DNA from: JAOZHU01 sp964632845
GTDB lineage: Archaea > Thermoproteota > Bathyarchaeia > Bathyarchaeales > Bathycorpusculaceae
Length of the DNA stretch: 64,000 bases
Assembly (NCBI GenBank): GCA_964632845.1
Contig: CAZWDU010000004.1
Location: 124,001 to 188,000 of the forward strand
Direction of reading: 5' to 3'
The notes under the pieces were generated by a model that worked only from the letters and a program-made list of their open reading frames with translations, did no database searches and had not been told where the DNA came from. The position numbers and the translations under genes are program-made. Below are positions 50,530-58,981 of this stretch, one piece after another (within the stretch, counting starts at the first letter, position 1; the number at the start of each line of letters is the position of its first letter).

Positions 50530-50715
50530 TGTTAGATGTTGCGGGGAAATTTCGGGGAGTTCAACTTGATTGGCCGCATTTTATGTGAGAACGGCTATTT
50601 TTCGTTCTGGGAACAACAAGTCCATTGTACATGGTGCCTTAGCTTTGAGTTATTAAATGCTTAAAAGATTATTTTACTAATTTAACCGTTAACAGCTGAG
50701 AGAGGAAGCGAACAC

Positions 50716-51924
50716 GTGAAAGCTTTCAGTTTTGTCCACGCTTCAGACCTACACTTAGGCTATGCGCAATATGGCTTAGAAACCAGAAGGCAAGATTTTG
50801 ATGATGCGTTCGCGGAGCTGGTGGACAAAACCATCGAGTTAAAACCAGACTTTATGATAATCGCAGGCGACGTGTTCCACCATGCACGACCATCAAACAC
50901 CACGCTGGAAAACACCATAAAAAGCTTCAAACGGTTGAAAGACGCGGGAATCCCAGTCTTAACCGTTGACGGCTCACATGACTCTGCACCTAACGCGATC
51001 ACGGGCACAATTTTGAACCCGCTGGACAGCGCAGGCTTAATTTATTACTTGCCAAGGCACAAAGGCGCCTGCTGGCGAAAAAGCGGCTGCTGCTACGTTT
51101 ACGGTGTACCTAACTTCAGGAGCAGGCGCAAAACTGAAGAGGCGCTGCCGGCGTTTATGGCGCAGAATCCGCCAGCGCCAGATGATGCGGTTACCAACGT
51201 GTTTGTGTTTCACATGGCTGTGGATCTGCCAAGTGTTAAGCCGCCTTACATTGAAGCAGAAGCTTCGCCAGAGCTTCTTCCCGACGGCTTTGATTATTAT
51301 GCTGCGGGGCACGTGCATGAACGTTACCTTGTCAAGTTCAAAACTGGCTTGCTGGCGTACAGTGGGTGCACGGAAACTGTCAGCTACGACGAAGCTACGA
51401 ACAAGAAGGGCTTCTTTTACGTTAAAGTGGATGAGAAAGGCAAGTTTTCTGCTGAGGTTATTGAGCTTAAATCGCCGCGCAAGTTTGTGATTCTTGAACA
51501 GGAGGAATTCACGGGCGTGAACGCGGCTAAAATCACCGAGCGTGCGGTTCAAATGGTTAGGGATGTGGATGAAGAGGGTGCAGTGATTATTCCTGTGTTG
51601 CGCGGTGTTTTACCTGCTGAAGCTAGTCGTGCGGAAGTAGATTTGGCTCAGGTTAGAAGCGCTGCGAAAAAAGCGTTGCTGGTGCATCCTGTTGTGTTGT
51701 TGCGGGAGAGTGCGGTTTCAGAGGAGATTGTGCGTTCTATTTTTGAGAGTGAATTCAAGGATTTGAAGACGAAGGCGTTTGAGTATTTCCTGCAGATTTT
51801 CGCTGAGCGGTATAGTCGTGAAGAGGCTGAGAGGGTTGCGCGTTCCGCGATTAGCTTGATTGAACCGTTGGTTAAGAAACAGGATGAGCGGGTGAAGCAG
51901 GTGTTTGAGGAGTTGCTGAAGTGA
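50716..51924 (+). CDS. mre11: DNA double-strand break repair nuclease Mre11
   Basis: 402 aa, GTG start. Phosphodiesterase motifs: ASDLHLGYAQYG (I), IIAGDVFHHARPS (II), VDGSHDSAPN (III), VFHMAVD (IV) and YAAGHVHERY (V). Motif III is usually GNHD with the Asn as a metal ligand; here it is Ser. The C-terminal 130 residues include the cap and Rad50-binding helices. With Rad50 it processes broken ends. Its stop overlaps the rad50 start by 4 bp. The herA and nurA genes, often in the same operon, are not present. Confidence 0.94.
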   Translation: MKAFSFVHASDLHLGYAQYGLETRRQDFDDAFAELVDKTIELKPDFMIIAGDVFHHARPSNTTLENTIKSFKRLKDAGIPVLTVDGSHDSAPNAITGTILNPLDSAGLIYYLPRHKGACWRKSGCCYVYGVPNFRSRRKTEEALPAFMAQNPPAPDDAVTNVFVFHMAVDLPSVKPPYIEAEASPELLPDGFDYYAAGHVHERYLVKFKTGLLAYSGCTETVSYDEATNKKGFFYVKVDEKGKFSAEVIELKSPRKFVILEQEEFTGVNAAKITERAVQMVRDVDEEGAVIIPVLRGVLPAEASRAEVDLAQVRSAAKKALLVHPVVLLRESAVSEEIVRSIFESEFKDLKTKAFEYFLQIFAERYSREEAERVARSAISLIEPLVKKQDERVKQVFEELLK

Positions 51925-54008
51925 AAATTGAGATAGTGCAATTGGAGAACATTCGTTCGCACGTGAAGTCTACTGTGCCTTTCACGCGTGGTTTCAACTG
52001 TCTGGTTGGCGGTTTAGGTTGTGGGAAATCCAGTATTTTGTATGCTGTAGATTTTGCTTTGTTCGGTGAGCCGCTAGGCAGAAGCTTCGAGTATTTACTG
52101 CGTGAAGGCGCTGAAGCTGGACGGGTTACGGTGCAGTTTTCTCAGAACGGGAAAACTTACAAGTTGATTCGCGGGTTGAAAAGACGCGGAAAAGGCATTG
52201 GTCAGGATTTTGAGGAGCTTAAACTGTTTGAGGATGAAACGTTGCTGGCAAGCATGAAAGGTGACGCTATCGCTGAGCAGTTCAAGGCAATTACGGGTTT
52301 GGATAAGGATCTTTTCCGTGAAATAGTATGGGTGCGGCAGGAACATTTGAAAGAGCTTTTGGATGCGACGCCTAGGGAAAGACAAAAGCGCTTAGACGAA
52401 TTGTTCGGGTTAGCGGATTACGAAGTAGCATGGAGCAACATTGCCGGGTACCAGCGTGAATACGAGGGCGAAAGAAGAGCGTACGAGAAAGACCCTGATG
52501 TCGTGGGTTTGGAGAAGCTGAGCGCTGATTATAATCAGTTAACTGGCGAGTTTGCGCTTTTGGAAGTGGAATTACAAAGTGCTGTAGGCAAGTTAGCTGG
52601 AGCAAAAAAAGCTTTGGATGATGCGGATGCAAAGCTTAAGCGGCTGGAGGAAAAGCGGCTGTCAATTGAAGAGCTTAAGCGAAAAGAAGCCCAAGTGCAA
52701 GCGAACATTGCAAATGCGCAGACTGCTGCTGCATCGCTGACGCAGCGTGTTAAGGGTAAAAAGTCCATTGTGGAGAATTTGAAGCAGCGGCAGAACTCCA
52801 TAGACGCGCAAATAAGCTCTTACAAAAACAGGCTGGAACAAGTGGGGATTTCTGCGAGCCTTTCTGTGGAAGCGTTGCGGCGGCACATAGCAGATTTTGA
52901 TGATCGCATTTCAAGTTTAAAAGCGGAGCAGGAGGCTACGTTGCGGAATATGCAAACTGACCAGAAGCGAAGTGCTTCGTTGTCTCTGGAGAGCCGTTGT
53001 CCCTTGTGTTTGCAGCCGTTAAATGGCGAGTACAAGGATGGGTTGATGCAGAGGATTCAGGATGAGAACGTGGAGCGGCAGAAGGCTATCGAGCAGTTGC
53101 AAAGTGAACTTGAAGAGTTACAACAAACAAAAAGCGTGGCTGGCGAAGCGGTTTCGAATTTGCAGACGCTTATGGCGAGAGCAGAAGATTTGAAAATGCG
53201 TGTAAGCGAAGAGGAGAAGAATCTTTGCGAGTTAGTGACTGACGTGGCAGAGAACCAGCGGCTTGAAGCGGAACTGCGGATGCAGCTTGAGGCGGTGCAG
53301 TTTGAGGTTGGCAGGTTTGACATGGCGGATGTTGAAGCTGCACGGGCGCAGCGGGAGCAAGCGTTTAGGCAGTATTACCTTGTGGAGTCGGATTTGCGGA
53401 CGAAGGAGAACCGCAAGAAAGACTTGTTAAGGCGGTTGGATGAGGCAAAGGAGCGCATTGACCGTGCTCAGCAGAAGCTGGAGCGCGTGGAGAAAATCGC
53501 TAAGGCTATCGAAGTCATAAGTGCTATTCGTGACGCTTACCGTGGTATTCAGCCTAAGTTGCGCGGCGAGTTTGTGAAAGTACTGCGGAATTTTGTGCAG
53601 CAGGTTCTTGACGGTTTGGTTGGTGAAGCACCGTTGTTGAACGTGGTTGTTGATGATACTTACACGCCTTACGTTAAAAGCGAAAGCGGCGCTGACAGGG
53701 AGGTTTCGAATCTTTCTGGTGGCGAACGCACGTTGCTTGCTTTTGCGTATCGCTTAGGCTTGGGACAGTTGATTATGCAGTCAAGGACTGGTCACGGGTT
53801 AAGCATGTTGTTGCTGGATGAGCCTACGGAAAGTTTGGGCAGCGAAGATGGCTCCATAGAGCGTTTGGCTGAAGCCATTAGCAGGTTTAAGGCTATTGAG
53901 CAGATTATTGCGGTTACGCATAGCGAAGCGTTTGCGGCGAAAGCTGATTACGTGGTGATTTTGGAGAAGGAAGCGGGAATAAGCAAAATTTCACTCGAAA
54001 AAGAATAG
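51921..54008 (+). CDS. rad50: DNA repair ATPase Rad50
   Basis: 695 aa, shorter than many archaeal Rad50 proteins (near 880). N-terminal head: Walker A GGLGCGKSSILYAVDFALFG, Q-loop VWVRQEHLKELLDATPRERQ. Coiled coils cover about 170-345 and 380-560. The zinc hook is C360-P-L-C363 in SRCPLCLQPLNGEY. C-terminal head: signature NLSGGERTLLAFAYRLGL, Walker B MLLLDEPTESLG, H-loop VTHSEAF. It tethers DNA ends through the hook and drives Mre11. The hook sets it apart from the hookless SMC-like ATPase at 33569. Confidence 0.95.
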   Translation: MKIEIVQLENIRSHVKSTVPFTRGFNCLVGGLGCGKSSILYAVDFALFGEPLGRSFEYLLREGAEAGRVTVQFSQNGKTYKLIRGLKRRGKGIGQDFEELKLFEDETLLASMKGDAIAEQFKAITGLDKDLFREIVWVRQEHLKELLDATPRERQKRLDELFGLADYEVAWSNIAGYQREYEGERRAYEKDPDVVGLEKLSADYNQLTGEFALLEVELQSAVGKLAGAKKALDDADAKLKRLEEKRLSIEELKRKEAQVQANIANAQTAAASLTQRVKGKKSIVENLKQRQNSIDAQISSYKNRLEQVGISASLSVEALRRHIADFDDRISSLKAEQEATLRNMQTDQKRSASLSLESRCPLCLQPLNGEYKDGLMQRIQDENVERQKAIEQLQSELEELQQTKSVAGEAVSNLQTLMARAEDLKMRVSEEEKNLCELVTDVAENQRLEAELRMQLEAVQFEVGRFDMADVEAARAQREQAFRQYYLVESDLRTKENRKKDLLRRLDEAKERIDRAQQKLERVEKIAKAIEVISAIRDAYRGIQPKLRGEFVKVLRNFVQQVLDGLVGEAPLLNVVVDDTYTPYVKSESGADREVSNLSGGERTLLAFAYRLGLGQLIMQSRTGHGLSMLLLDEPTESLGSEDGSIERLAEAISRFKAIEQIIAVTHSEAFAAKADYVVILEKEAGISKISLEKE

Positions 54009-54014
54009 TGCGCG

Positions 54015-54899
54015 TTATTGTTCCTTAACGGTGTTTTCTAAAGTGCCTATGCCTTCTATTTCGATGCGCACGACATCGCCGTTTTGCAGGTATCTTGGGG
54101 GTTTCATGGCGAATCCAACGCCTGCTGGAGTGCCTGTTGCTATGATGTCGCAGGGTTCCAGCGTCATTACGCGGCTTAAGTGATGCACGATTTCGCTGAC
54201 GCTGAAAGCCATGTTGCGGGTGGTTGAGTTTTGGCGGAGTTCACCGTTAACCCATGTGCGCACAGCCAAGTTAGCCGTGTCGCGGAGCTGGTTTGCGGTG
54301 GTTATGCATGGTCCCGTAGGCGCGAAGGTGTCGAAGCCTTTGCCGCGTGTCCATTGGCCGTCTTTGAACTGGTAATCTCGCGCTGAGACATCATTAAGTA
54401 TGGTGTAGCCGAAAACGTAATTTGCGGCTGCTGATGCGGGTGTTTTTTTGGCTTTTTTGCCGATTATTATTGCTAATTCTCCTTCGTAATCCAGTTGGCG
54501 CACAAAACGTGGTTTGATGATGTTTTCGTTTGGGCTGATTATTGTAGTGTGGGGTTTGATGAAGATTACGGGTTCGTCTGGAACCGTTGCGTGTGCTTCG
54601 ACTGCGTGGTCAACGTAGTTCAAGCCTAAGCAGATTATTTTGGGCGGTGAAGCTATGGGCGCAAGCAAAGCTACTTCGCTTAATGGCGCAGAAACGTTTT
54701 CAATGCTGCTTACTTCGGCTTTGCGGAGCAGCTTTTCAGCTGTTTGCCATGCTTTTTCGCCTGAGGCTACAAACGCTTCTAGATGCTGTGGCAATTGCAC
54801 GTTGAAGTGTTTGGCTAAGGCTGGCAAGCACAAGACGCTTTTGCTGTTTAAGATGCCGTAGTATTCTTTTTTCTTGTGGCGGTAACGCGCGATTTTCAT
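54015..54899 (-). CDS. Fumarylacetoacetate hydrolase-family protein
   Basis: 294 aa. FAH fold: ICLGLNYVDHAVEAHATVPD, EPVIFIKPHTTIISPNENI, DYEGELAIIIGKKAK, FGYTILNDVSARDYQ, RGKGFDTFAPTGPCI, and the C-terminal CDIIATGTPAGVGFAMKPPRYL. Metal Glu/Asp ligands are in the YEGELA and the H-x-x-E region. Members hydrolyse C-C bonds of diketo acids or decarboxylate oxaloacetate; the substrate here is unknown. TATA CTATATATAG (54913-54922) is about 15-25 bp before the ATG: a leaderless or nearly leaderless mRNA. Confidence 0.88.
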   Translation of the reverse strand: MKIARYRHKKKEYYGILNSKSVLCLPALAKHFNVQLPQHLEAFVASGEKAWQTAEKLLRKAEVSSIENVSAPLSEVALLAPIASPPKIICLGLNYVDHAVEAHATVPDEPVIFIKPHTTIISPNENIIKPRFVRQLDYEGELAIIIGKKAKKTPASAAANYVFGYTILNDVSARDYQFKDGQWTRGKGFDTFAPTGPCITTANQLRDTANLAVRTWVNGELRQNSTTRNMAFSVSEIVHHLSRVMTLEPCDIIATGTPAGVGFAMKPPRYLQNGDVVRIEIEGIGTLENTVKEQ

Positions 54900-55022
54900 C
54901 TTATACCCCCTTCTATATATAGTGAAGAGTGAAAAGGGCTGAAAAAGTTTTTAGAATTTGATGGCGGTTTTGGGTTCGAAGCTGGTTTCCATAATTCAGA
55001 AGCGGGTTGTGCTTTCGGGTTT

Positions 55023-55310
55023 TTAGTCTTCTTCGCTTTCGTAGAGTCTGCGTTCTTTCACTTTTAACGTGTCTTCGTCGCCAGCTATGACCCTGTAGTA
55101 TTCTTTTAGTTCTTGTTTGTGTAGGAACTTTTTCACGAGTACTCGCAGGTACTTTTTGGATACGGCTTCGCCTTCGCCTTTAACCGTTATTGTCTCGGCT
55201 TCGGTGGTTACTTCCGTGTTGGTTTTCTCCTTTAGAAAATCGGCAAATTCATTGATTATGTTTTTTCCTTCACGTTTGATTTCTGAAGCGTCAATTTTCA
55301 TTTCAACCAT
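55023..55310 (-). CDS. Probable ribosomal protein eL22
   Basis: 95 aa. The C-terminal half reads ETITVKGEGEAVSKKYLRVL then VKKFLHKQELKEYYRVIAGD, matching the human eL22 region recalled as ITVTSEVPFSKRYLKYL / TKKYLKKNNLRDWLRVVAN. Sequence after this (LKVKERRLYESEED, acidic tail) also fits. The N-terminal KIDASEIKREGKNIINEFADFL corresponds to the eL22 helix before the strand. GAGGTGA lies 11 bases before the ATG. It stands alone. eL22 is a eukaryotic protein with, as I recall, reports from a few archaea such as Asgard. Confidence 0.65.
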   Translation of the reverse strand: MVEMKIDASEIKREGKNIINEFADFLKEKTNTEVTTEAETITVKGEGEAVSKKYLRVLVKKFLHKQELKEYYRVIAGDEDTLKVKERRLYESEED

Positions 55311-55664
55311 TCTTACTGTTCACCTCATTCAGCACCGCGCGTTTAACTGCGCTGTACGTGCTTTCACCACTGCTTCACTGATAAGGTTTCCGCATCAGCA
55401 AACGCTTGCTCGCCCTACTGGTCTGTGTTTTAGTGCGCTTTGGTATTTATGTTCTCTAAGAAATCTCGCACAGAATCCGAAGGCGGATGAATGCGGAAAA
55501 CATATGTAACTAAAATTTGTTGGATTTCTTCTGTAGGCAAAGGTTTACCTGCTTTGGAAAGGACAAGCGGAAAATCACTCTGATGGCGATACCCCCTTGA
55601 TTAATCGGATAGATAAGCAAAGCTAATTTATTAGGGTAAAGTAGAGAATTATTTGGCGAGCTTA

Positions 55665-55788
55665 GTGCCCAAAAAAAGTTTTTATTGAAGCATCTCTCGT
55701 AGAGGAAGCCGATAACCTTCCAAACAGAACATTGGAAGAGAAAATACGTGCGTACCTTGAGGAGTACCCACCGAGACTCCATGGGTAA
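55665..55788 (+). pseudogene. Tiny gene broken by an extra A in a 7-A run
   Basis: A GTG at 55665 starts M-P-K-K but the frame breaks in AAAAAAA (55671-55677) and hits TGA. With six A residues the frame would run on through VFIEASLVEEADNLPNRTLE and end at TAA 55788, giving a 40-residue acidic helical protein. The downstream part looks coding. So it is either a recent frameshift, a sequencing error or programmed slippage. No family is recognised. Confidence 0.4.
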
Positions 55789-55793
55789 AAAAA

Positions 55794-56198
55794 TCAAAAA
55801 GGTTGCTGTGACAGCTGGCTAGTTTCGTCTTCGAGCAGAACCTTCACAAAAGTGATAACTTCGTCTCTGTAACATAGGTAATTTTTTAGGTGCTCTTTGC
55901 CAGCTGTTGTTACTTTGAACATACGTCTTATTCTTCCACGTACTTCCTTGCTGCGGCCACGTATCCAGCCTTTCCTTTCCATTACAAGAAGCAAACCGAA
56001 GATTAATCCATCGTCAACTGAGACGCCGAACGTGCGGTAAACATAATTGATGAGGTATCGCCCACTTTTAGGCGTCTTAGCTGCTTTCAACTTTTCTAGG
56101 ATTATTAAGTCGATAAACTGGTGAACTATTCGTTGTCGTAAGTCCTTCAGAAGCGGATTATCGTTCATCAACTTATCGATATGATTTTCTGTGCACAT
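55794..56198 (-). CDS. PadR-like winged-helix regulator
   Basis: 134 aa. Core: LRQRIVHQFIDLIILEKLKAAK, then SGRYLINYVYRTFGVSVDDGL (the PadR GY..I pattern with V/S at the pocket), then LLLVMERKGWIRG and RRMFKVTTAGKEHLKNYL (wing). The C-terminal dimerisation helix is short. ACAC-ATTTCA-GTGT (56220-56233) just upstream is a candidate operator. Targets unknown; no transporter is beside it. Confidence 0.7.
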   Translation of the reverse strand: MCTENHIDKLMNDNPLLKDLRQRIVHQFIDLIILEKLKAAKTPKSGRYLINYVYRTFGVSVDDGLIFGLLLVMERKGWIRGRSKEVRGRIRRMFKVTTAGKEHLKNYLCYRDEVITFVKVLLEDETSQLSQQPF

Positions 56199-56714
56199 CT
56201 ACTATAAAAAATTTCAATTACACATTTCAGTGTCTACATGTTTTGGCGCCCTTGAAGAGAACCTTTTCAGCATAAAAAAGCTCGCAGACCTTCACAATAA
56301 TACCTAATTTCAAAATAGTTCAAAAATTCTTTCCAAACTTTTGATGTTTACCTATGTTAAGCCTTCTTTGCGTGCATCTTCCTTGCTTACCGATTAGAAG
56401 CCCTTTCCCACCTGTATGTTATTAAAATGTAACCGTAAGGCTACCACTCACAGATTTTAATCTTTCAGCATTTGTGAATTGGAATGCGCCACATTAAAGT
56501 GGCACTTCAAGCGCCGCTATGTTTGACCGTACATACGCGTATACATGTCAGTTCGCCCGTCGAGTCATTATCACCGCTTTCGGCTCAGTGACTCTAAAGC
56601 TCATCATCCAAACGGAATAGAAGCGCACATGGCGTTTAAGACTTTTACGCTCCACAAGAGGAAACAGGTTTTTACCCCAGAAGACACTCTGTAACTTGCA
56701 TGTGGGGAACTTGC
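56199..56714. other. Long gene-free spacer between PadR-like regulator and nitroreductase
   Basis: About 500 bp. It contains ACACATTTCAGTGT near the regulator and a perfect palindrome ATACGCGTAT (56533-56542). TATA-like elements are weak. No open frame or structural RNA is supported. Confidence 0.4.
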
Positions 56715-57233
56715 ATGGAAATTGATGAAGTCGTCAAAAAACGTAGAAGCATAAGAGCCTACAAAACACAGGATGTACCTGAAGAAGTTGTTGAGAAGCT
56801 TATTGAAGCGGCAAGCTTTGCGCCGTCCGCGGGAAACATTCAACCTTGGAAATTTGTAATCGCAAAAAAACCAGAAACAAAAAAGAAACTCGCCCAAGCC
56901 GCCGACCAAGCTTTTGTTGGAAAGGCACCTGTGGTGATTGTGGTTTGCGCAAATGAGCAACGCGCCGAAATGGGCTACGGCTTCCGAGGCAAAACGCTGT
57001 ACTGCATACAGGACACGGCAGCAGCCACGCAAAACATACTGTTAACAGCTTACTCGCTGGGGCTAGGCACATGCTGGATAGGCGCATTCAACGAAGAACA
57101 AGCTCGAAAAGCAGTTAACGCGCCTGAAGAAATGCGGGCAGTAGCCATAATCCCCATAGGCTACCCGGATGAAGCCCCAGCGCAGAGAAACAGAAGACCC
57201 CTCAGCCAAATAATGCACTACGAAAGCTTCTAG
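56715..57233 (+). CDS. Nitroreductase-family FMN oxidoreductase
   Basis: 172 aa from ATG 56715 (an ATG at 56700 is in frame; GGGGA precedes the second). FMN-binding motifs: KRRSIRAYK (start), SFAPSAGNIQPWKFV, the glycine-rich YSLGLGTCWIGAFNEE and AIIPIGYPDE. It reduces nitro compounds, quinones or flavin with NAD(P)H. Single gene; physiological substrate unknown. Size suits the short subgroup of nitroreductases common in anaerobes. Confidence 0.9.
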   Translation: MEIDEVVKKRRSIRAYKTQDVPEEVVEKLIEAASFAPSAGNIQPWKFVIAKKPETKKKLAQAADQAFVGKAPVVIVVCANEQRAEMGYGFRGKTLYCIQDTAAATQNILLTAYSLGLGTCWIGAFNEEQARKAVNAPEEMRAVAIIPIGYPDEAPAQRNRRPLSQIMHYESF

Positions 57234-57482
57234 ACTTAATCGGCTATAAGAACATGAGTTAACGCAAAAACAGTCCCTTGGTTATGATGCTCGAAAATAG
57301 AAAGGGGAATTCTTGGGGCACTTGCTCAGTGTTTCCGCCATTGAGCACACAAGAAGTTTTGGGGTTAAAATTTAGCCACAAGCTATAGTTGCTGTTGAAA
57401 CTGCGGGTTATTACGCAACTGGTTGGTGTAGACGATAGACTAGCCTAAATGTCCCAAGGTCCAATTTAGCCACAGAGGATGG

Positions 57483-57683
57483 CTATGCATACCATTCGGG
57501 AACGACAAAATTACACCAGAAAATAGTGTTACTGGCGCCACACTTCTCGCATTTATGTTTCACTTCTATACCGCGTTCGCACATAGCTTTGTCTCTGGAA
57601 GCGTACTTATGCACAGAATCAGGAGGGTGAACCTCAAGGGGTGCTCCACATTTAGTGCAGGCAAATTTCCTCATTTTTCCCAT
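57483..57683 (-). CDS. Small zinc-ribbon protein
   Basis: 66 aa (63 from the second ATG at 57674). Zinc ligands C-x2-C in ACTKCGAPLEV and CEKCGA, with CERG and HK in between. The C-terminus is WCNFVVPEWYA. A small ribbon with no other domain; DNA or RNA binding, or a chaperone for metal, is possible. No family known to me. Confidence 0.6.
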   Translation of the reverse strand: MGKMRKFACTKCGAPLEVHPPDSVHKYASRDKAMCERGIEVKHKCEKCGASNTIFWCNFVVPEWYA

Positions 57684-57958
57684 ACTTCTTCACCTTTTTA
57701 GGCTTGACAGATTTGCTATTACTGAAAGATTTTAGGGTAAACGCTGAGGGAGTTTGTCTACGTTCCGTGGATTCACAAATCGCCAAGCAATATAATATAA
57801 GCTTTCGGCAATATTTATAGGTTCCAGCCAGCATTGCGCACGCAACACTAAAGGCCATTTTGTTCGTCAGCAAGTGCTTTCAAGACTCCACACCATGCGA
57901 AAATGTTAAATTGTCTTACAGTTAAAAACAAAGGGCACTGAAAAATTGGGGATTTCGC

Positions 57959-58498
57959 ATGAACCAAAAAGGAATATCTACATTAGTTATTGCTGTCATC
58001 GTTGTCGTTGTTGTTGCGGTGGCTGGCGTCGGCGTTTACTTGTACATGAGCGGCAGTGGTGGAAACGGAGGCGGAGCTACTCCAACTCCAACTGCAAGTG
58101 CACCAGATGTTGAAGGAGCGTCAAGTCTGCAGTTCAAGGTAGAAGTCACTTCTGAAGGCTCGTCATATACCAACACGTACATTGCGAAGAACATTGGAAC
58201 ATCTGATATGATGATACGCATAGAAATAGAAAGCGCGGATGGCGACTTTGGGTACATCCTGAATGGCGCTGAGGAAAAAGCTTGGACATACGAAGAGGGT
58301 GAATGGACAGACATCTCTGACATGTTCTCAGATCAATGGTCTTTGTGGAGCGCAACATATGAGGGCTACCAAACCAGCCTTGCAGACTGGACAGGCACTG
58401 GAGAATGGACTTACACTGACACAGATGGATCCAGCGTCAGAATCTACGACATCTCTGTGAACCCGACCCTCGCAGACACGCTGTTCCAGCCTGATTAA
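57959..58498 (+). CDS. Archaeal type IV pilin-like secreted protein
   Basis: 179 aa. The N-terminus MNQKGISTLVIAVIVVVVVAV is a class III signal: basic start, cleavage after G5 before I-S-T-L, and a hydrophobic helix to about 31. It is followed by a Gly/Ser/Thr/Pro linker (GGNGGGATPTPTASAP) and an acidic beta domain of 130 residues. A prepilin peptidase would process it. It is probably a pilus subunit or surface-exposed binding protein. No other pilus genes in the window. Confidence 0.75.
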   Translation: MNQKGISTLVIAVIVVVVVAVAGVGVYLYMSGSGGNGGGATPTPTASAPDVEGASSLQFKVEVTSEGSSYTNTYIAKNIGTSDMMIRIEIESADGDFGYILNGAEEKAWTYEEGEWTDISDMFSDQWSLWSATYEGYQTSLADWTGTGEWTYTDTDGSSVRIYDISVNPTLADTLFQPD

Positions 58499-58616
58499 AC
58501 CGCGGCAACGCAGCTAAACACAACCTTCCCATTTTTGTGTCTGTTCTTCATAATTCCGACTTTTTCTAAGCCTCCCCTGGCAAAGAAGCAAAAAATGGCG
58601 TCGCCTCAAAAAATTG

Positions 58617-58647
58617 GTACATATTTGTACTAAGAAAAGTTTAAAAG
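58617..58647 (+). promoter_or_regulatory. GTAC-ATATTT-GTAC inverted repeat before a TATA box
   Basis: GTACATATTTGTAC (58617-58630) ends 10 bp before TTTAAAAG (58640-58647). The site is upstream of the BRE/TATA, where an activator or repressor could act on the small Cys-rich gene downstream. Confidence 0.45.
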
Positions 58648-58741
58648 TATCACTTGAAGTTGTGTATGGTTTCTTGAGGCATGGCGGTACAAGCAAAGTG
58701 CTTGCCTAGCCCGACGGAATAATAAAAGGAGGCGACTGAAA

Positions 58742-58867
58742 CTGTTATCAAGAGACTGCGATGGCTGCTCTCAAATGCGAGCGTGCAACCAACGTTATTG
58801 TGTAGTCGTTAAAGGCGGAAAAGTCTACTGCCCAGACGGCACAGCACACCTAGTGGACGGAAACTAA
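58742..58867 (+). CDS. Tiny Cys-rich protein with probable CTG start
   Basis: 41 codons: LLSRDCDGCSQMRACNQRYC then VVVKGGKVYCPDGTAHLVDGN. Five Cys (C-x2-C-x4-C-x4-C and one later) suggest a metal site. A strong GGAGG (58728-58732) lies nine bases before CTG 58742. There is no ATG, GTG or TTG in frame back to the stop at 58655. The coding pattern looks real, but the start and the function are unproven. Confidence 0.5.
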   Translation: MLSRDCDGCSQMRACNQRYCVVVKGGKVYCPDGTAHLVDGN

Positions 58868-58981
58868 CCCGCAACTTCAAGTACACGCATGAAGCGTAGA
58901 GGCTAATTCTCGTAAAAAAACCGCAACGCAAAGATGAAATTTTAATACGCATCCTTGCCTCTATAGTCCTGTGAGGCTTGC

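Noticed and set aside
55510..55797. 95-aa minus-strand open frame
   Set aside because: Composition is unlike the neighbours (aromatic, poorly charged), it lacks a ribosome-binding site, and the better signal in this stretch is the broken plus-strand mini-gene.
56533..56542. ATACGCGTAT palindrome as a specific operator
   Set aside because: Ten-base palindromes occur by chance in 64 kb, and this one is 170 bp from the nearest start with no second copy.
57652..57873. 73-aa minus-strand open frame before the zinc-ribbon gene
   Set aside because: It overlaps the zinc-ribbon start in another frame, and the product resembles nothing and has no start signal.
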